From contig NC_079889.1 in NCBI RefSeq assembly GCF_029227915.1, forward strand, positions 7,256,001-7,320,000: a stretch of DNA of 64,000 nt. The letters run 5' to 3'. The notes under the pieces are model-generated. The model was not told the origin of the DNA and made no database searches. It saw only the letters and a list, made by a program, of their open reading frames with translations. Below are positions 10,905-23,525 of this stretch, piece after piece. Position numbers and translations under genes: made by a program. This stretch comes from Hydractinia symbiolongicarpus (Eukaryota; Cnidaria; Hydrozoa; Anthoathecata; Hydractiniidae). Each line of letters opens with the position of its first letter. The first letter of the stretch is position 1.

Positions 10905-12580
10905 ATATTAATCCACAAACAAGCCTATTCATAGCCAACCTGACCATCTTAGCTAATTCACCGGCTCCTGACTTAGTTAAAAGAAGTACGTAGGAATGAG
11001 TCTCTATTTTACCTGGCCCCTTTGTCGTTGGTAATCAGGTATTACACAAGAAATCCAGCCATGCGGTCCTTAACTAATGCGGAGGTAAATGCTGACAGAG
11101 CACGGATAAAGCAAGTCTGCAAAACTGCACTTACAAGCGGAACAGACATTGGGTTTAATTTTAGTTAATTTCTTTGTTTGACAAAATTCGAAACCGTAGC
11201 CCGTCTCATTTAATTTATTTTTTTCTTTAAGTCACAAGTGTTATTTTTATTCAAACAATTTTAAAAACAAAACCCACGCGCGGTATAATTTTTTTCTGTA
11301 TAAATGATGTTAAAATGTATATATAGCTGAACTATCTGAATGGATTTTGAAGTTTTATTTAAGCCACGTGTTTAAAGGTTTTTTTAATGTAAAACCCAAG
11401 CATATTTTTTCCTATTCGCTTGTGATGATTTTTTTGTGATTTAATTTTAAAATCTGCAGCCTTACTTTGTTTTTTAACGGCGCCTGACACATTTTTATTT
11501 GTGGTATGTGTGATCAAAATTAAGAAACTTCCATGATGGCAGATGAAAACAAAACGGAAGAGATGCTGAACGAAGATTAATTAAAAGATACAAGATTATA
11601 TTTAAATTATCTCGTTATTTTGGCATGTTTTATTTTTTAATTTTTGGGGTTATAATAGGGAAGATGTAGGTACAGAAACATCATGGCCTTTCTTTCCGAA
11701 AAGGATTCCGACAATAGTTGTGTCCTCAAAGCCCTTCTCTTTTATTTTTCCAATTATTGTTCTGCTGTTTTGCACGCCTTAACATAACTTAGGCGTGCGA
11801 TTATCACCGTGATGTACCATGCATGGGTGATTTTACTCATAACCAGGCCTGCATTAGCTTTGTTTACAATGACTGACATAACTTTAAATTTTTACCAGAC
11901 ATCTGTTTCTATTTATCTTTTCCGTTCAGTTGTTAAAAATCGTGAACTTTTGAAATCTGTTATTGCATTTAATTACTTTCTAAATATAAGGTATGTTACA
12001 CTGAAAAGTTTGAAAAGAAAAATTTTAAATATTCAGGAAGTGCTTTTTTCTCAAGTCTCCAGATTTTTGGTACCTAGTTTGTAAAACAACCATGGAACAT
12101 ACTAATATAAATTTAAAAATTATCTGTTCTCGTCTAAAAAATTAAAACTGTGACTAAATTTTCTTTTTAACTATTCCAACTATCAAGCTTTTTCCAATTA
12201 GAGACAGTTGGGCCTACTTTTAGTCTAGAAATTGGTTTACATTGGTTATTTTAGAAATAATGGCTTAATATATACAAAAATAAATTTCAGGACTTGTGGC
12301 TCATTGTGGAGGAATTTAAATCTTGGTTGCACAGAGTTAGAAAGATACATGCTTTTTATAAATTTGTTACAAGCCGTTTAGTATTGCAAACAGTGGAATT
12401 AGGAATGTAAGGCAGCATGCTAAAGGAAAGAAACACCCTCAGAAATAAAAAAAAACTGTGCAGTTGATCCTCTAAATTCTCCTCTAAAATCTCCGTTTAA
12501 ATCCTCTAAAAAAATTTTTACATAAAAGATTTGTGGCTGTACTTTATTAAAATCTATTGTTTGTATTTTTTTTAAAAAAC
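10905..12580. other. Region upstream of RPL32 coding exon
   Basis: No protein-coding signal. Any RPL32 promoter and 5' non-coding exon would lie here, but no exon could be fixed from the sequence. Pyrimidine-rich stretches such as the one near 11730 are possible TOP-like starts, but that is speculation. Confidence 0.35.
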
Positions 12581-12587
12581 AGTCACG

Positions 12588-12830
12588 ATGGTTGTACCAG
12601 CAGTAAAACGAAACATTGTTAAGAAGAGGACAAAAAGATTTATTCGTCACCAATCTGAAAGATATGTTAAAGTTAAGCCCAGCTGGAGGAAACCGAAAGG
12701 TATTGACAACAGGGTCCGTCGTCGATTTAAGGGTCAATACTTAATGCCCAGCATTGGTTATGGCAGCAATGCAAAGACAAGACACATGATGCCCGATGGA
12801 TTCAAGAAGTTTGTTGTGCATAATGTTCAG
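12588..12830 (+). CDS. RPL32: Ribosomal protein L32 (eL32), first coding exon
   Basis: Encodes residues 1-81 of the large-subunit protein eL32, with the hallmark segments [34 protein letters not shown] and [17 protein letters not shown]. The ATG at 12588 lies 6 nt downstream of an AAAACAG acceptor (12576-12582). So either a 5'-UTR intron or spliced-leader trans-splicing precedes it. The exon ends at CAG|GTAATG in phase 0; the remaining residues are on 18505-18663. Together they give 133 aa, close to the usual length of about 135. No frameshift or missing conserved block; this appears to be the functional gene. Confidence 0.97.
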
Positions 12831-13440
12831 GTAATGTATGATGTGAATATAATAATCCTGTTTTCCTTCAAACGAATTGCCATAAGCAATCGACTTGGCT
12901 AAAGTTTGAAAAGTTTACCTAGTACAGTGGGGTTCATTTAACAAGCAATCTTTGGAACAGTTTTCAGGCCTGACCAGGAATAAAAATGATGCTGTGTCCA
13001 CAACGGCACAACACGAAACATGACGTGTTGTGGTGTGTATAGGTTGATTTTTTTTGTACTTCTGTGATTATTTTTCCCCTGCTAGAGACGGGTGGGGAGA
13101 TCGTTCAACTCGAACCCCAAATATGACAACGGAACGTATGACCTAACAACTTTCGGTCTTCACTTTCTTGTCTCCGGTAGCCAAAATATTGTTCAAGTGA
13201 AAATAAATTGTATAATGATCTGGTTTTAAATTATTTTTCTAAACACGAGTCAACTGTTCTACGGTTCCAAATACATAAATGAAAAGGCAGTCTTATTCGC
13301 TACCTGTCGTTGAGGCTGAAATACACGATCCGTTTAGAGGGAAGGTCAAAACCCGAAAGATAACCTGTAGGGGAAACTTTATGAAAGTTTTTTTCGTCTA
13401 CACGTAACCCGTACACTTTTCTGTACACTTCTTAAATTTT

Positions 13441-13500
13441 ATTTTACCATCCAAAGAAAACAAGATTTTTATTTTACCATCCAAAGAAAACAAGATTTTT
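13441..13500. repeat. 2 x 30-bp perfect tandem repeat
   Basis: The 30-bp unit beginning ATTTTACCATCCAAAG is repeated exactly twice. Confidence 0.95.
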
Positions 13501-13595
13501 ATTAATTCGAAGCATCTTTAACACTAATATCGCTAGTTATGTTTGTAAAGTATCTCATCTTAAAACTGAAGCTAAAAATTATGTATTCTTTATCT

Positions 13596-14059
13596 TTAAA
13601 TGGAACCAGAGGTATAAAATGATGTTGGACTTTTATACTATATATATCTATATTATACAGCTTAAAAAGTTAGCTAACAAGTCTTTTTATTTTTTTTAAA
13701 AAGCTCTTTTCATTCTCAAGATATTCACATTTGAAGAATTTCAGATTTAATTATGCTGCATGAATTATGATGTCATATTTCAGTAATAGGAAATTTAGAC
13801 ATTTTCTTTCATCAGTAATTTTAGACCTGTTAAGGGGTGTGCATTCAAACTTTATCAATGCAGAGATATTATAAAGGTTAATTGATTAACATAATTTTTT
13901 TTTGCCAAAATGACACTTGTTTGCTCGTCCCAGGCCTCTTAATTTTTTGCTGACAAACTCATAACTTGGGATCTGCATGTCGGTTTTCAATCATATTTTG
14001 TGAGTAAACAGGTCTATAATATAAGTCCAACATCATTTTATACCTCCAGTTCCCTTTAA
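13596..14059. mobile_element. TTAA-flanked MITE in RPL32 intron
   Basis: TTAA at 13596-13599 and 14056-14059 flanks inverted repeats of about 33 bp that share GGTATAAAATGATGTTGGAC. The repeats differ at only a few positions. TTAA duplication points to a piggyBac- or Kolobok-type transposase acting in trans. No coding content. Confidence 0.82.
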
Positions 14060-17000
14060 TGCATTAAAATTGAAGTTTTTTTTTGATGTGACGTAAACAG
14101 GAAAGTATGCTCCTGGTGTTCAGTTCTCTCAATAACCAAAATAGTACCCACATGATCAAACCTGTACGTCAAAAATTTACTTACGCGATTTAATTTTTTT
14201 CACTTAGTGAAATTCCTTCATATTTTTATTGCTTAGGAGTGCTCTTATTACGATTTCCTTGTTCAGAATTCCAATAAGATGTTTTTATTGTCTGTGTCAT
14301 CCCAAAAGCTGGTGTTGCTCCTTTTGTTAAAGAAACACTGTTAAACGAATTGTCCCTTATTTCTTAAAAGGTTTAAAAATATGCAGATTTTAACACTTAA
14401 GGTGACGGTATACCTTCACTGTATAAAAAAAAATCGATATTTTTATTAGCCGTTAATACTAAAGAAATGACGATCTTTTCAATGGTGAAACTATTTATTT
14501 TTCGAAAAGGAATATTTTTTTTTCTGATTGCTCCTTCAAATTGAATAGGAGTTACGAGTGAATGTTTTTAACATTTCTTTTATATTTATTACCTTTCCGA
14601 AAAGAAATGAACATCTGAAAAAAAATTCCCTCAAATCTTTCATAAAAATATCCAATTATCGGAAAACGCCGTTCCTGTCTTCAAGAAAACGAAAGAAAAA
14701 AAAAATATAAAAAATTTAATGTTGCAGCAAAAAGGAGACTGATTAGACTTTCTTCTATGCCATTCTGTTCTGTTTCAGCAAGTCACAGAAAAAATGTTAA
14801 ACGAGTGAGAAAGTTCTATTTCGATAGTATACTCAGTCACGTCTTGCGAATAACAAAAATTTAAAAGGACAACCTTCGAATATTAATTGCCTCGGAAGTG
14901 TGAAAGTATCACCAATCATCATAGTATGCTTGAAAGGTGTGATATTTTCAAAAATCTTTAAAAAATCTCGTAGTGTTTTTTTTTTCGTTACTCTCTATTA
15001 CATTTCAAATCTTTTTACAAAACTACAGAGTCTCTGCAAGGGAGAGTGCTACTGTGCTGAAACCAACGTGGTTTAAAAGGGATTTTTTATCTTTAAAAAA
15101 TCAACGACGATCTAGATATTACATCTTAAAGACAAAAGTTTAAGTTAATTTTTTATATATAAATATATAAATAAATGAAAAACGGAGACTTGTGGAAAAT
15201 ATTTATAAAAATCTTTTTTCATACATCTATCACGATTCTAAAGAACATCGAATGAGAGTTGGAAACAAAGTAGTTTTGTAAATGAAGTCACTTCTTTGAG
15301 GGCAGGATGTGTATCAAAAAGTGTCTACTTTTCACAAGCTGAAAAGTTTCAAATTTTTTTTATGCCATTTGATAGGTTTTTAAAAATGCCTTTTGGTGAT
15401 GTATGAATGAATAAACTTTGATTAACTATCGCTGAAAAAATCACGATTAAAAAAATCATGCTCAAAAGGTAAAGCGCCACCTTAAGATCAAATGATGCCC
15501 CCATTCTTTTGACGTTGAAGTGCTTTTTAAGTAAGTTTGTTAAATAAAACATATAAATTAAACATATTAAATAAAACATATTAAATAAAACATATAAATT
15601 AATTTGATAATAAAACATATAAATTAAAAAAAATTTACATAAATATGATGTTTTTTTATCTATGCGATTTTTATGTACATGAAAAAATCTACCCGCTTGA
15701 TAGCGTACAGAAGTACAATTGCTTAAGTCTGAAATTTAAATTGGCAGCATGCTGTAAACAAATACGAGGCCGCATCATAAAATTAATCCTCCCCCTCCCT
15801 GTCAGGATAGGACAAATCATAGGATCAGTTTTGATTACTGATTCTCTAGCATACTTTTTATTTTGCCAAAATACAATTTTGCTACACTAGAATTTAATTT
15901 CGAGGAGCCATCCACATTCGGGAAAACTGCAAGAACTAATTAAGCAATTTAAATCACCTGCTCTGGTATATATTTTTAGGAATTTCTAGGAAATGTGACA
16001 GGACTACCCGCTTTTTTTGTAAGAACAATTCTGGACCCAAATATTTTCTGATAAATAGGAACAAAACTGTTTTTACAACTAACAACCTGAGTCTGAATTT
16101 TGTTAGAAAATAAGAAAAAATCAGAATCTGAATTTTTTTGCACTTTTTTTTACACTAGCGTAAAGTTTCATGAGTGAGAACAAAGTAGGACTTAATTCGA
16201 AAGTTGTGTAGGCATTAAAACAACGCAAGAACAAATCAGACGAAAACGGGTGCGGAAAATGAAAAACAAAATCTATCTTCTGGAAGTTTTAATAGCGTGG
16301 GTTTTAAACATTTCTGAAAGCATTCAAACAATACAAAACATTTGAAACTAACTTCCATTTTTTGTAAATAAAAACGTGATTTTGAATTTAACCTTTTAAA
16401 TCTAAAAATTTACAAAATAATGACAACAGCATATAGGGTTTAATTTGTTTGTTTAATCAGGTCTTGCACGTAGTTAGATTACATTCTTGTCTATACATTA
16501 AACTTCCAGCTTTCCAAGGTATAGCTAGATGACCTAAAAAAAAAAAAAAAAAAACTCATAAGTTACAACAATCATTTTTATACATAGGAGTGCACACACA
16601 AGGCCTAGTTTCATTATCATAAGAAACAGCAGGCTGATATTACAAGAATTTTTAACTGTAACTTAATAAAAAACAGATTAATAAATCGACTGGTTTTGGC
16701 TGAAAAGTATTTTAAGGTTTACAATCCAATGTTCATCTGACAAAATTTTCTTTCGTTTTCACAATTCCTTTTAGAGGAGGAAATTTTGTTTATTTACTGA
16801 GTAGTATGGGAAGTGCCATTCCTCTTATCAATTTATTCATAAGTCTAGTATGTTTATTATTGCAAAAAATAATAAATGAACTCCCCAAGGTTATTTATTT
16901 ATTATGTTCCAAAAATTCGAAATTTTAAAAATAACCCCTGCCATTAAAAAAACTGATTAAGGTCTTTATGTGGTTTCACATCCTTAAAGGGTCATTCAAC

Positions 17001-17263
17001 AGTAGTTTTTACGTATCATAACTTAGCTATACCACATGATAGTAAGCTCATGAAACACAATGCAAAAACATAGAAAATGATAAAGCCCTATTTTTTTTAT
17101 TTTTTTATAGCTATATGTCCAAACTTAATCTCCCCAAAACAATAATTACGTTAACGGTTGCCACCATTATCGAACAAAAGTTCACTTGGTCATTCATGAC
17201 TTTACATGTTGTACATAGCTCACTTCTTGAAAAAATTATTGCGAGGTTCGAGTGTTGAAGAAT
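14060..17263. other. Intronic, no gene recognised
   Basis: AT-rich. Contains clustered repeats of AAATAAAACATATAAATT at about 15538-15628. Frames at 15349-15618 and 15645-15890 are low-complexity and unsupported. Confidence 0.4.
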
Positions 17264-17846
17264 TTAACAACATGCAAAAGTAGGTGAACAAAGTAAAACT
17301 TCCAGATAAAGGCACCGTTTGATAAAATAGTTCAGATTTAGAACATTGACACATGTTCGTTTCCGTGGTGGGGTAGGTGCAAGACTATCACCTTCATTAA
17401 TCTTTTTCATTGATGCTCGTCCTGAAGATTCAATAAATCTTACATGTAACAGATTGAAGTTCTTGATTTGCGATAACTCTGTGTAGGAAGGCCCCCGTTC
17501 ACCAGCGAAAATATCACATTCCATGCCTGCAACATCAAAGTGTTCTTTCTACACATGCTCTCTTAATATTAGCTAAGCTCATCTCATCATCATTAAATTT
17601 AACCATAGTCAATGGTCCTATGCTGCTATATTTTTGGTATTTTCCTTCCACATTCTGTGACAAGCGTTGATCTGCCAGATATTCCAAGCTTGTTGAGCAT
17701 TTGTCAAGTTTTTTTCCCAGTCTTTTTTTTCTTATTTGTCCCAAAAACGTTTGGAAATTGTGTTTGTTGGCTTGTTTCTTGCTGTTGCCATTTCTGTTTT
17801 TTGTTGTGGCAATAAATATACGGTAACCGAATGGCAATGGCAACAA
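17264..17846 (-). pseudogene. Unidentified gene remnant nested antisense in RPL32 intron
   Basis: Two minus-strand frames (17535-17846 and 17264-17524) look like consecutive parts of one protein broken by a single-base indel near 17545. The first ends with SIGPLTMVKFNDDEMSLANI, and the second continues with MECDIFAGERGPSYTEL and FNLLHVRFIESSG. Composition is protein-like, with a basic N-terminal stretch (RKKRLGKKLDK). I do not recognise a named domain. It may be a copy of a repetitive cnidarian gene or an exon of a gene nested in the intron. The start codon is uncertain. Confidence 0.5.
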
Positions 17847-18504
17847 TGAACCACGGCGATTCGTTTCAGTTTTGTTTTTATCACATCAATATTATTTTGG
17901 GTTCCATACATATTGCTTCTTATTTCAGTTCTATTTCCAAATAATACTGATATTAAACATTAAAAAATAAAAGTAGAATAAATAACAAAAATATAAATTT
18001 CTTATGGCAACTATGGACCACCATAGACATGATAGGCACAATAAAGTCTGAAAAAATTTTTTTAACCAATTTCTATTGATTAAATCTACTTTTTAAATTT
18101 CTTAAATGCGTGAAAAAAATTTTACTTTACAAAAACACTTAACAGCTTTCCGATTGTGGAGTATTAACGGTATTAACTATTTCTGGCAACGGTTGTTGTC
18201 GATTTTTTGGCCGATTTCTCCTCAAAAAAATACGAGTCTAGGATTTCTTCATCCTTCGACTCTATGGATTTCTAGCTCACCTTGCTCAAGAGGTGAACGT
18301 CTAAAAGGCGAAGAAGTCAATTATGTAGTGACAACCAATGAAGTTGATAACAAGGGAACAGACAAATGTTTTTGATTAGAGCATCTCCAAATTATGAAAA
18401 TTGATTTTTTCAAATTATCCTTTTTTGCTTGTCTACGAAATTAAATCCACTCGAAATCAAAAATTTTGCTTTTCATTTATGTATTTACTTATTTTTTTAC
18501 ACAG
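17847..18504. other. 3' part of RPL32 intron
   Basis: Non-coding; ends in a TTTTTTTACACAG acceptor at 18504. Confidence 0.6.
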
Positions 18505-18663
18505 GAACTTGAACTTTTAATGATGTTGAAAGGATCACACGCCGCGGAAGTTGCACACAACGTGTCCAGCAGAAAGCGAAAAGACATAGTGGAACGTGCT
18601 AACCAGTTGTCCATTAAAGTTACAAACGCTACGGCCAGATTACGAAGCGAGGAAAATGAATAA
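18505..18663 (+). CDS. RPL32: Ribosomal protein L32, terminal coding exon
   Basis: Follows the acceptor TTTTTACACAG and encodes [19 protein letters not shown], then the invariant [12 protein letters not shown] and the C-terminal RLRSEENE that ends eL32 across eukaryotes. The intron position matches phase 0 of the first coding exon. The TAA stop (18661-18663) overlaps an AATAAA hexamer. Confidence 0.97.
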   Translation, partial: ELELLMMLKGSHAAEVAHNVSSRKRKDIVERANQLSIKVTNATARLRSEENE

Positions 18664-18664
18664 A
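18659..18664 (+). terminator. RPL32: Polyadenylation signal overlapping RPL32 stop codon
   Basis: AATAAA spans 18659-18664, with the TAA stop inside it. A T-rich downstream element follows at about 18684-18697, so cleavage would leave a 3' UTR of only some 10-30 nt. Confidence 0.7.
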
Positions 18665-18699
18665 CGATTCTTTGTGAACTGTGTTTTTTTTTTTTAGTT

Positions 18700-21600
18700 T
18701 TGTTCTCAGATAACCCAGCCCAATGTTGCATGTCGACGCCAATTTTGGCGTAGAACTGATGCGCAAAACTTTAAATTATCGGACAAAAAATGTCGGACGA
18801 GTTTTTTGAATTTTGGACAAATTAAAAGGCTACCTTGAATTTCAGACATCTATCTATATTGTCTTTTTTAAAAGCACTGTTGTTAATAAATTTCTTAGTC
18901 TAAATTCTTTGGGGTATTGGTATAAAATGTCACGATGCCAAAAGTTTTTTGCATTTCGCATTTAATTTTATGCTTTTTGCTTTTCGAAATTTTTTGCGAG
19001 TATTTCATTTCGAGAATTTCGATTTTCCACATCTTTGGGGGTATTTAATTTAAAGTTTGATTCGATAGACCTATTTCCATATCAATTTGGTTCCGCGAAA
19101 TATGCGTACTCAAAATGCAGAATAACATGAAAACGAGATTAGTTATGAGCAAAATGTTAGTTTGCAGCGAAGTAGGGCAGATATCGTTTGTTTACTTATA
19201 CTATTTGCAAAATTAATTTGTCATACTGATTGTTATTAACATTTGGTGATAATATGGGATAATAGCATGTATCATTGGGTGGTTCTAATGCATTTGTTTA
19301 TTATTCTTGGTGGTAAATGAGCTAAGTATTAGCTTAGTTTTGAATATGATATGAGTAGCTAACTATTTGGCTGACTGACTTGTTCCAAACAACCGTGAAA
19401 TTTTAAGATGTTTACCAAAATTGGTGATGTTGCTGGTATATATTGTGTGTCTCCACTTATTGAGTGTACCTTGTTTTTTAAGCAACATCTGTGTAAATAA
19501 CATTAGCCAGGCTTACTGGCTGCGGTTTTAAAATAGTAGTTGAGAAGTTGTTTGCCTTAAATTTTTTTTCAAGTGAGGGTAGCATTGGAAGTACTTATAA
19601 CTCTCATTTTACACATTTGTGATTTCAGAATTAGGATACTAATTTGACTTGGTGGGAAAAGTCGGACTTTAAACCTTTCTTGGAATGTTCTTGCTTAAGC
19701 CTCTACCATAGATTAAATTTGGTTAAAAAAATTTCAAAATATAAGGTTGACTAAAAGGATGATATCCTAATTCTTAAATTTTGTATTCAGAGAGTTACTA
19801 TCTTGGTATTTTTTCAGGCAAATGAAATTGTCCAGTGATCGGTTAGAAACAATTTTTTCCTTGAAAGGATTAGTTCACAAAATGATTAAAAAATTGTTGC
19901 TTAATAAAAACAAAAAAAATTTACTGACGTACTGTCTAGAATTAAGAATTTTTTTTAAAATTTTGTTCACAAAATGCTTGTCATGTCGAACTTTAATAAG
20001 TGAAAACAAATAAATTTAATAAGTGAAAACAACGTAAAATTTTTTTGTGACGTCAAAAACAAAATTTTTGGTTTTGTATTTTCACAAATCGACACTGGCA
20101 ATATTAAGTGAAGATGGATAACTTCTGATTGACATATATTGATAGAAAGTCGTATTGGTACTTTTCTGTGAAGAAACAGGCTAAAAAAGGACTTCACTTT
20201 ACCTAGGAGCTGCATCTTTTTGCCTGCCATAACATTTATAAAGGTCCTAAGGTGGATTGACTCATTTGTGGCTCACAACATGCTCAACGTAATTAAATTA
20301 ATCAGCTTGCATAATAGTAGACCTCTATTAAAAATTTATTTGATAATATATAAAGCGTGTCACAACTCTCTACTAACTATATACACAATAGACAGAATTG
20401 TTAGCCTGGATTTGACATTTTAACACTGTTAATGTTGAAAGTTAGATTCAATAACCGATGTGCAAAATATTTGCAGAACTTATTTCTTGAAATAGGATTA
20501 AATAAAAATTTTTGTGAAACGCTTTAGTGATCAGGATGCCATAAAAACTAAAAAAAAAAAATGTTTGCGATCAAAAGTCATTTATATAAAAAATTACAGT
20601 TTAAATATTTTTCAAAAGAAAAAAGATGACAGAAAAATGTTTATACCAAACAAATATGCCATATATATGGAAAAATACATTTTCATCTTGTTTTGTAGTA
20701 TTTATTTCTCCAAATTTTTTGGAGCATAATTATGCAGATATTAAGGGTCAACATCAAAAAAAGTTATCCTAACTTTAGGATTATGCATATTATGTAAGAG
20801 CACAAAATTTTGTAAAAGACAAAAGATTTGAAAATTTTCTACTCTTGCGGATCATGAAAAAATTGCAGTATACAGTGCATACACTTTTGAAAAAACGGTA
20901 TGCTGAGATTCTCTGCTTTCGGCATTTTACATTTTTATTAAAGTTTTATTCTCTTCAATTTTATTTCATAAAAATAATTGTTGTATATACAGTCATTCTA
21001 AAAGTGACTTATTAATGTTTTTTAGTTATATTTCGATAAAAAATAATCTCATTTTATAAAATAAATATTTGTGCTTTTTATTTCCTGTTTAAATCGAGCT
21101 TTTTAAAAACAATATAATATATACTTCATGTATCGCATATATCGTCATATATATTAAGATATTCTCTTCATTGTGTCTAGTTTTGCTAAGCAGCTTTCCT
21201 AAACCCCTTTTTTTGGCAGGGGTCTTCTGAAATTGCGTAGTTTCAGGTGGGGCACAAGGTCTTTTCCTTTTCCTGTCAGTTTGCCCCAAACTGACCAAAG
21301 AAAATTACTGAATACTTATTTAGTATGAACACTCCCAAAGCATCTTGCGCAGAGAGTAACCCAGGCGTTGCTTACAGTATTGTCAAGTCTGTTTAAGAAA
21401 ATTTTCATCAAGGCAGTGAAAATTTTGGTGAAAGTGCTGGTACTCAATGTGTAGCAAATGTCATGCATGTTATCATTTGGTCAACTATTCGGAAACCTAT
21501 ACTCTGGACTGATTGGGATTTACATCATATTTTGGATAATGGTGATTGTTTATATAAGTTACTTCATACAACTGATGCTATTTTTTTTATCAACTCCGAA
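18700..21600. other. Intergenic, no gene recognised
   Basis: Long AT-rich stretch. Small frames at 19822, 20220, 20514 and 21089-21298 have no conserved features. The last is basic but unrecognised. Confidence 0.4.
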
Positions 21601-21602
21601 AT

Positions 21603-22080
21603 TTAATTTCTATAGAGGTACTCAAATATCTTTAACCTTTTTAGACATTTTACATGGTGAGCTAGCTTTGTTGCAAAACAATTTTTGCAACAATATCGCC
21701 TTTGTTTTTCATGATGGCAGATGCTTCCACCCCCACATTCCTTACATATTGACCTTCGTCTACCATTTTCGATACATATGCTTCCACCGCCACAGTCTTG
21801 GCATGTTGATCTTATCCTACCATGTTCACTGCATCTGCCCCCACCTCCACAGTCTTTGCATGTTGATCTTAATCTTTTTGCAAATCCCAATTCCCTTGCA
21901 GTCCCTGCATTGGGATCTTAGCCTTTGATGCGGACACCTATTACGCTCCACCGACGCCCTCTTTTTATCGAGGCATTTTATGCATGTCCCCGTTAGTTGA
22001 CCGTTTACTTTGATCATAAGGTTGTCCAACTGCGACTCTATCGATATGTACAGATCCTGATGTTCGAGATCCGTGATACC
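21603..22080 (-). pseudogene. Cys/His-repeat protein of the kind seen in large DNA viruses
   Basis: Frames at 21826-22029 and 21603-21890 encode an N-terminal CIKCLDKKRAS segment followed by at least four repeats of about 18 aa with the pattern CxxCGGG-x3-C-x3/4-H-x(4-6)-R-x2-C (examples STCKDCGGGG, STCQDCGGGS, SICKECGGGS). Some repeats have lost a His, and frameshifts separate the first and later repeats. Tandem repeats of this type are, as I recall them, common in giant viruses, algae, some fungi and virus-like elements; they probably bind zinc. Function unknown. The remnant adjoins two other virus-like blocks. Confidence 0.65.
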
Positions 22081-22271
22081 AAGAGCATTCTCCCTTGTTT
22101 GATTTATATTTTGCTATGGAGTTGTATGAGTAAATATTAATCTTTCTTATTATAAGAAACATGAAACAACTGTATATCACTGATATTATTGTTAACCCGA
22201 CTATTTTTGATAAACGCTTGGAAAATGGCACCAGGATTGCCCTCAAGGCAATCGCTATTTGAGCCACATGG

Positions 22272-22830
22272 TTGAACCTATTTAATAAAAATGAATTTAA
22301 AATTCAGAGGACAGGGCCTGATCAGAACGTTACACTGATTGAAATTATAAGAGGTCTCTATAACATAGAGGACCTGGCTGATATTATTAATAAGCAGGCT
22401 GAAGGAAAGGCTAGGATTTTTGTGTTGAAAAATGGCGTATTCAGACTCAGTGTTAATGATGGGTATACAGTTAAGATTACCGATAAACTATACTATCTCC
22501 CTGATTCAACTATTGGAGAAATTTACACAAAGGGTGACTATGATGGTTACTGATATATATCATAGGTTAGGACTAACCTGCCATCAGATTAAGGAAGATG
22601 ATTGCTTGTTTAACGGTAAGAAATCCAAAATTCTTGCGATGCTTCCCACCAAAGAATCGAATGCGTGGGGAGATATGCTTACCTGGAACTTTGACACTCC
22701 AATCTACATTCCTGTGAAAGGATCGACGGATGAATTGCAGTTCATAAAAAAATTTTTCTACGATCAGAATTCAAAGAGACAACCTTACCAAGCGATGCAA
22801 GCGTCGTGCAAATGCAGCTACAATAAGTGA
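22272..22830 (+). pseudogene. Virus-like (Polinton/adintovirus-type) structural-like gene, frameshifted
   Basis: An upstream frame (22272-22553) and a downstream frame (to 22830) form one broken gene. Features include FKIQRTGPDQNVTL, a stretch resembling 'ITIPxGxYxxxDI' (here LIEIIRGLYNIEDLADII), and downstream CLFNGKKSKILAMLP and WNFDTPIYIPVKG. I associate this combination with multi-copy proteins carried by Polinton/adintovirus-like elements in cnidarians; that association is from memory. At least two frameshifts make it non-functional. A virion role is possible but not shown. Confidence 0.5.
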
Positions 22831-23298
22831 TACTTCAGTAGTCACCGCAATCACTGCCCATGAACTTGTTTCAGTCGTAACCCTTACTACAGGAGTTGGA
22901 ATTCCAGTGAGTATTGCTTTGGCTTCAGCTAGAATCATCCTTGGACTCTCTTCAGCTGTCGTGCATAAAGTGCAAAAAATCTTTGACTCAAAAGACAAGA
23001 AACATGACAAGATCAAGACTCTGGCTGGGGCCAAGTCATTTCAAAAGCAGTAAGGGACTCTCGCATCTCGCATGAAGAATATCATTTCGTTCTTAAGGAA
23101 CTAGAACACTACCGTAATTTGAAAGAACAGATTCGACTAAAATCAAAGCGTGTTGTAGAAATCATCACTGCCGAGCAACGTGAAGCCATTTTAGCTGAAC
23201 TTAGAAAACAAGGAAAGCATGATTTTTTACAGCAAATCACCCGCACTTCCGATACCCTACCTGTCAAAACCTATGAAGATCCACCAAAGTATTTGTGA
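22831..23298 (+). pseudogene. Second virus-like gene segment, hydrophobic then coiled-coil-like
   Basis: The frame from about 22840 to 23051 encodes a hydrophobic stretch (VVTLTTGVGIPVSIALASA) followed by KIFDSKDKKHDKIKTLA. A shift then leads to RDSRISHEEYHFVLKELEHY and a charged tail ending at the stop near 23298. The pattern of a small-residue hydrophobic segment, a 'KHxKI.TLA.AK' block and an 'IS..E...L.E...Y' helix belongs to an abundant family I recall from cnidarian genomes, often next to the gene upstream. It may be the C-terminal half of the same polypeptide. Confidence 0.5.
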
Positions 23299-23525
23299 TG
23301 ATATAACTATTACAAATCATTATCTGCCATAGTCAACCTGTATCATACCACTTCACCACTATCAACATCGATCAGATCGTTTTATTTTATGATTCAGAAG
23401 AACCATAAAATACACTGAAAATACACTGAATTATGAACAGAACTCTCCTGGAATATATCGAATTAGACATGGATCACACATAATGGCTTTATTACACATC
23501 TCTTAGGTTTTTACATAATTAGGAA

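Larger units (their letters stand above)
12831..18504 (+). other. RPL32: RPL32 intron, 5.7 kb
   Basis: GT-AG intron between HNVQ and ELELLM. It holds a 2 x 30-bp tandem repeat (13441-13500), a TTAA-flanked MITE (13596-14059), an AT-rich repeat (about 15538-15628), an A20 run (about 16536) and an antisense gene remnant (17264-17846). Introns of ribosomal protein genes often host snoRNAs, but I could not identify C/D or H/ACA structures by eye. Confidence 0.9.

Noticed and set aside
12420-12737. 105-aa minus-strand frame overlapping RPL32
   Set aside because: Antisense of a certain ribosomal protein exon; no independent support.
21089-21298. 69-aa basic frame (-)
   Set aside because: Some protein-like composition at its N-terminus but no recognised motif and a low-complexity tail; could not support a gene.
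21458-21928. 156-aa frame (+) with repeated His/Pro-Leu pattern
   Set aside because: Translation of the antisense strand of the Cys/His-repeat gene.
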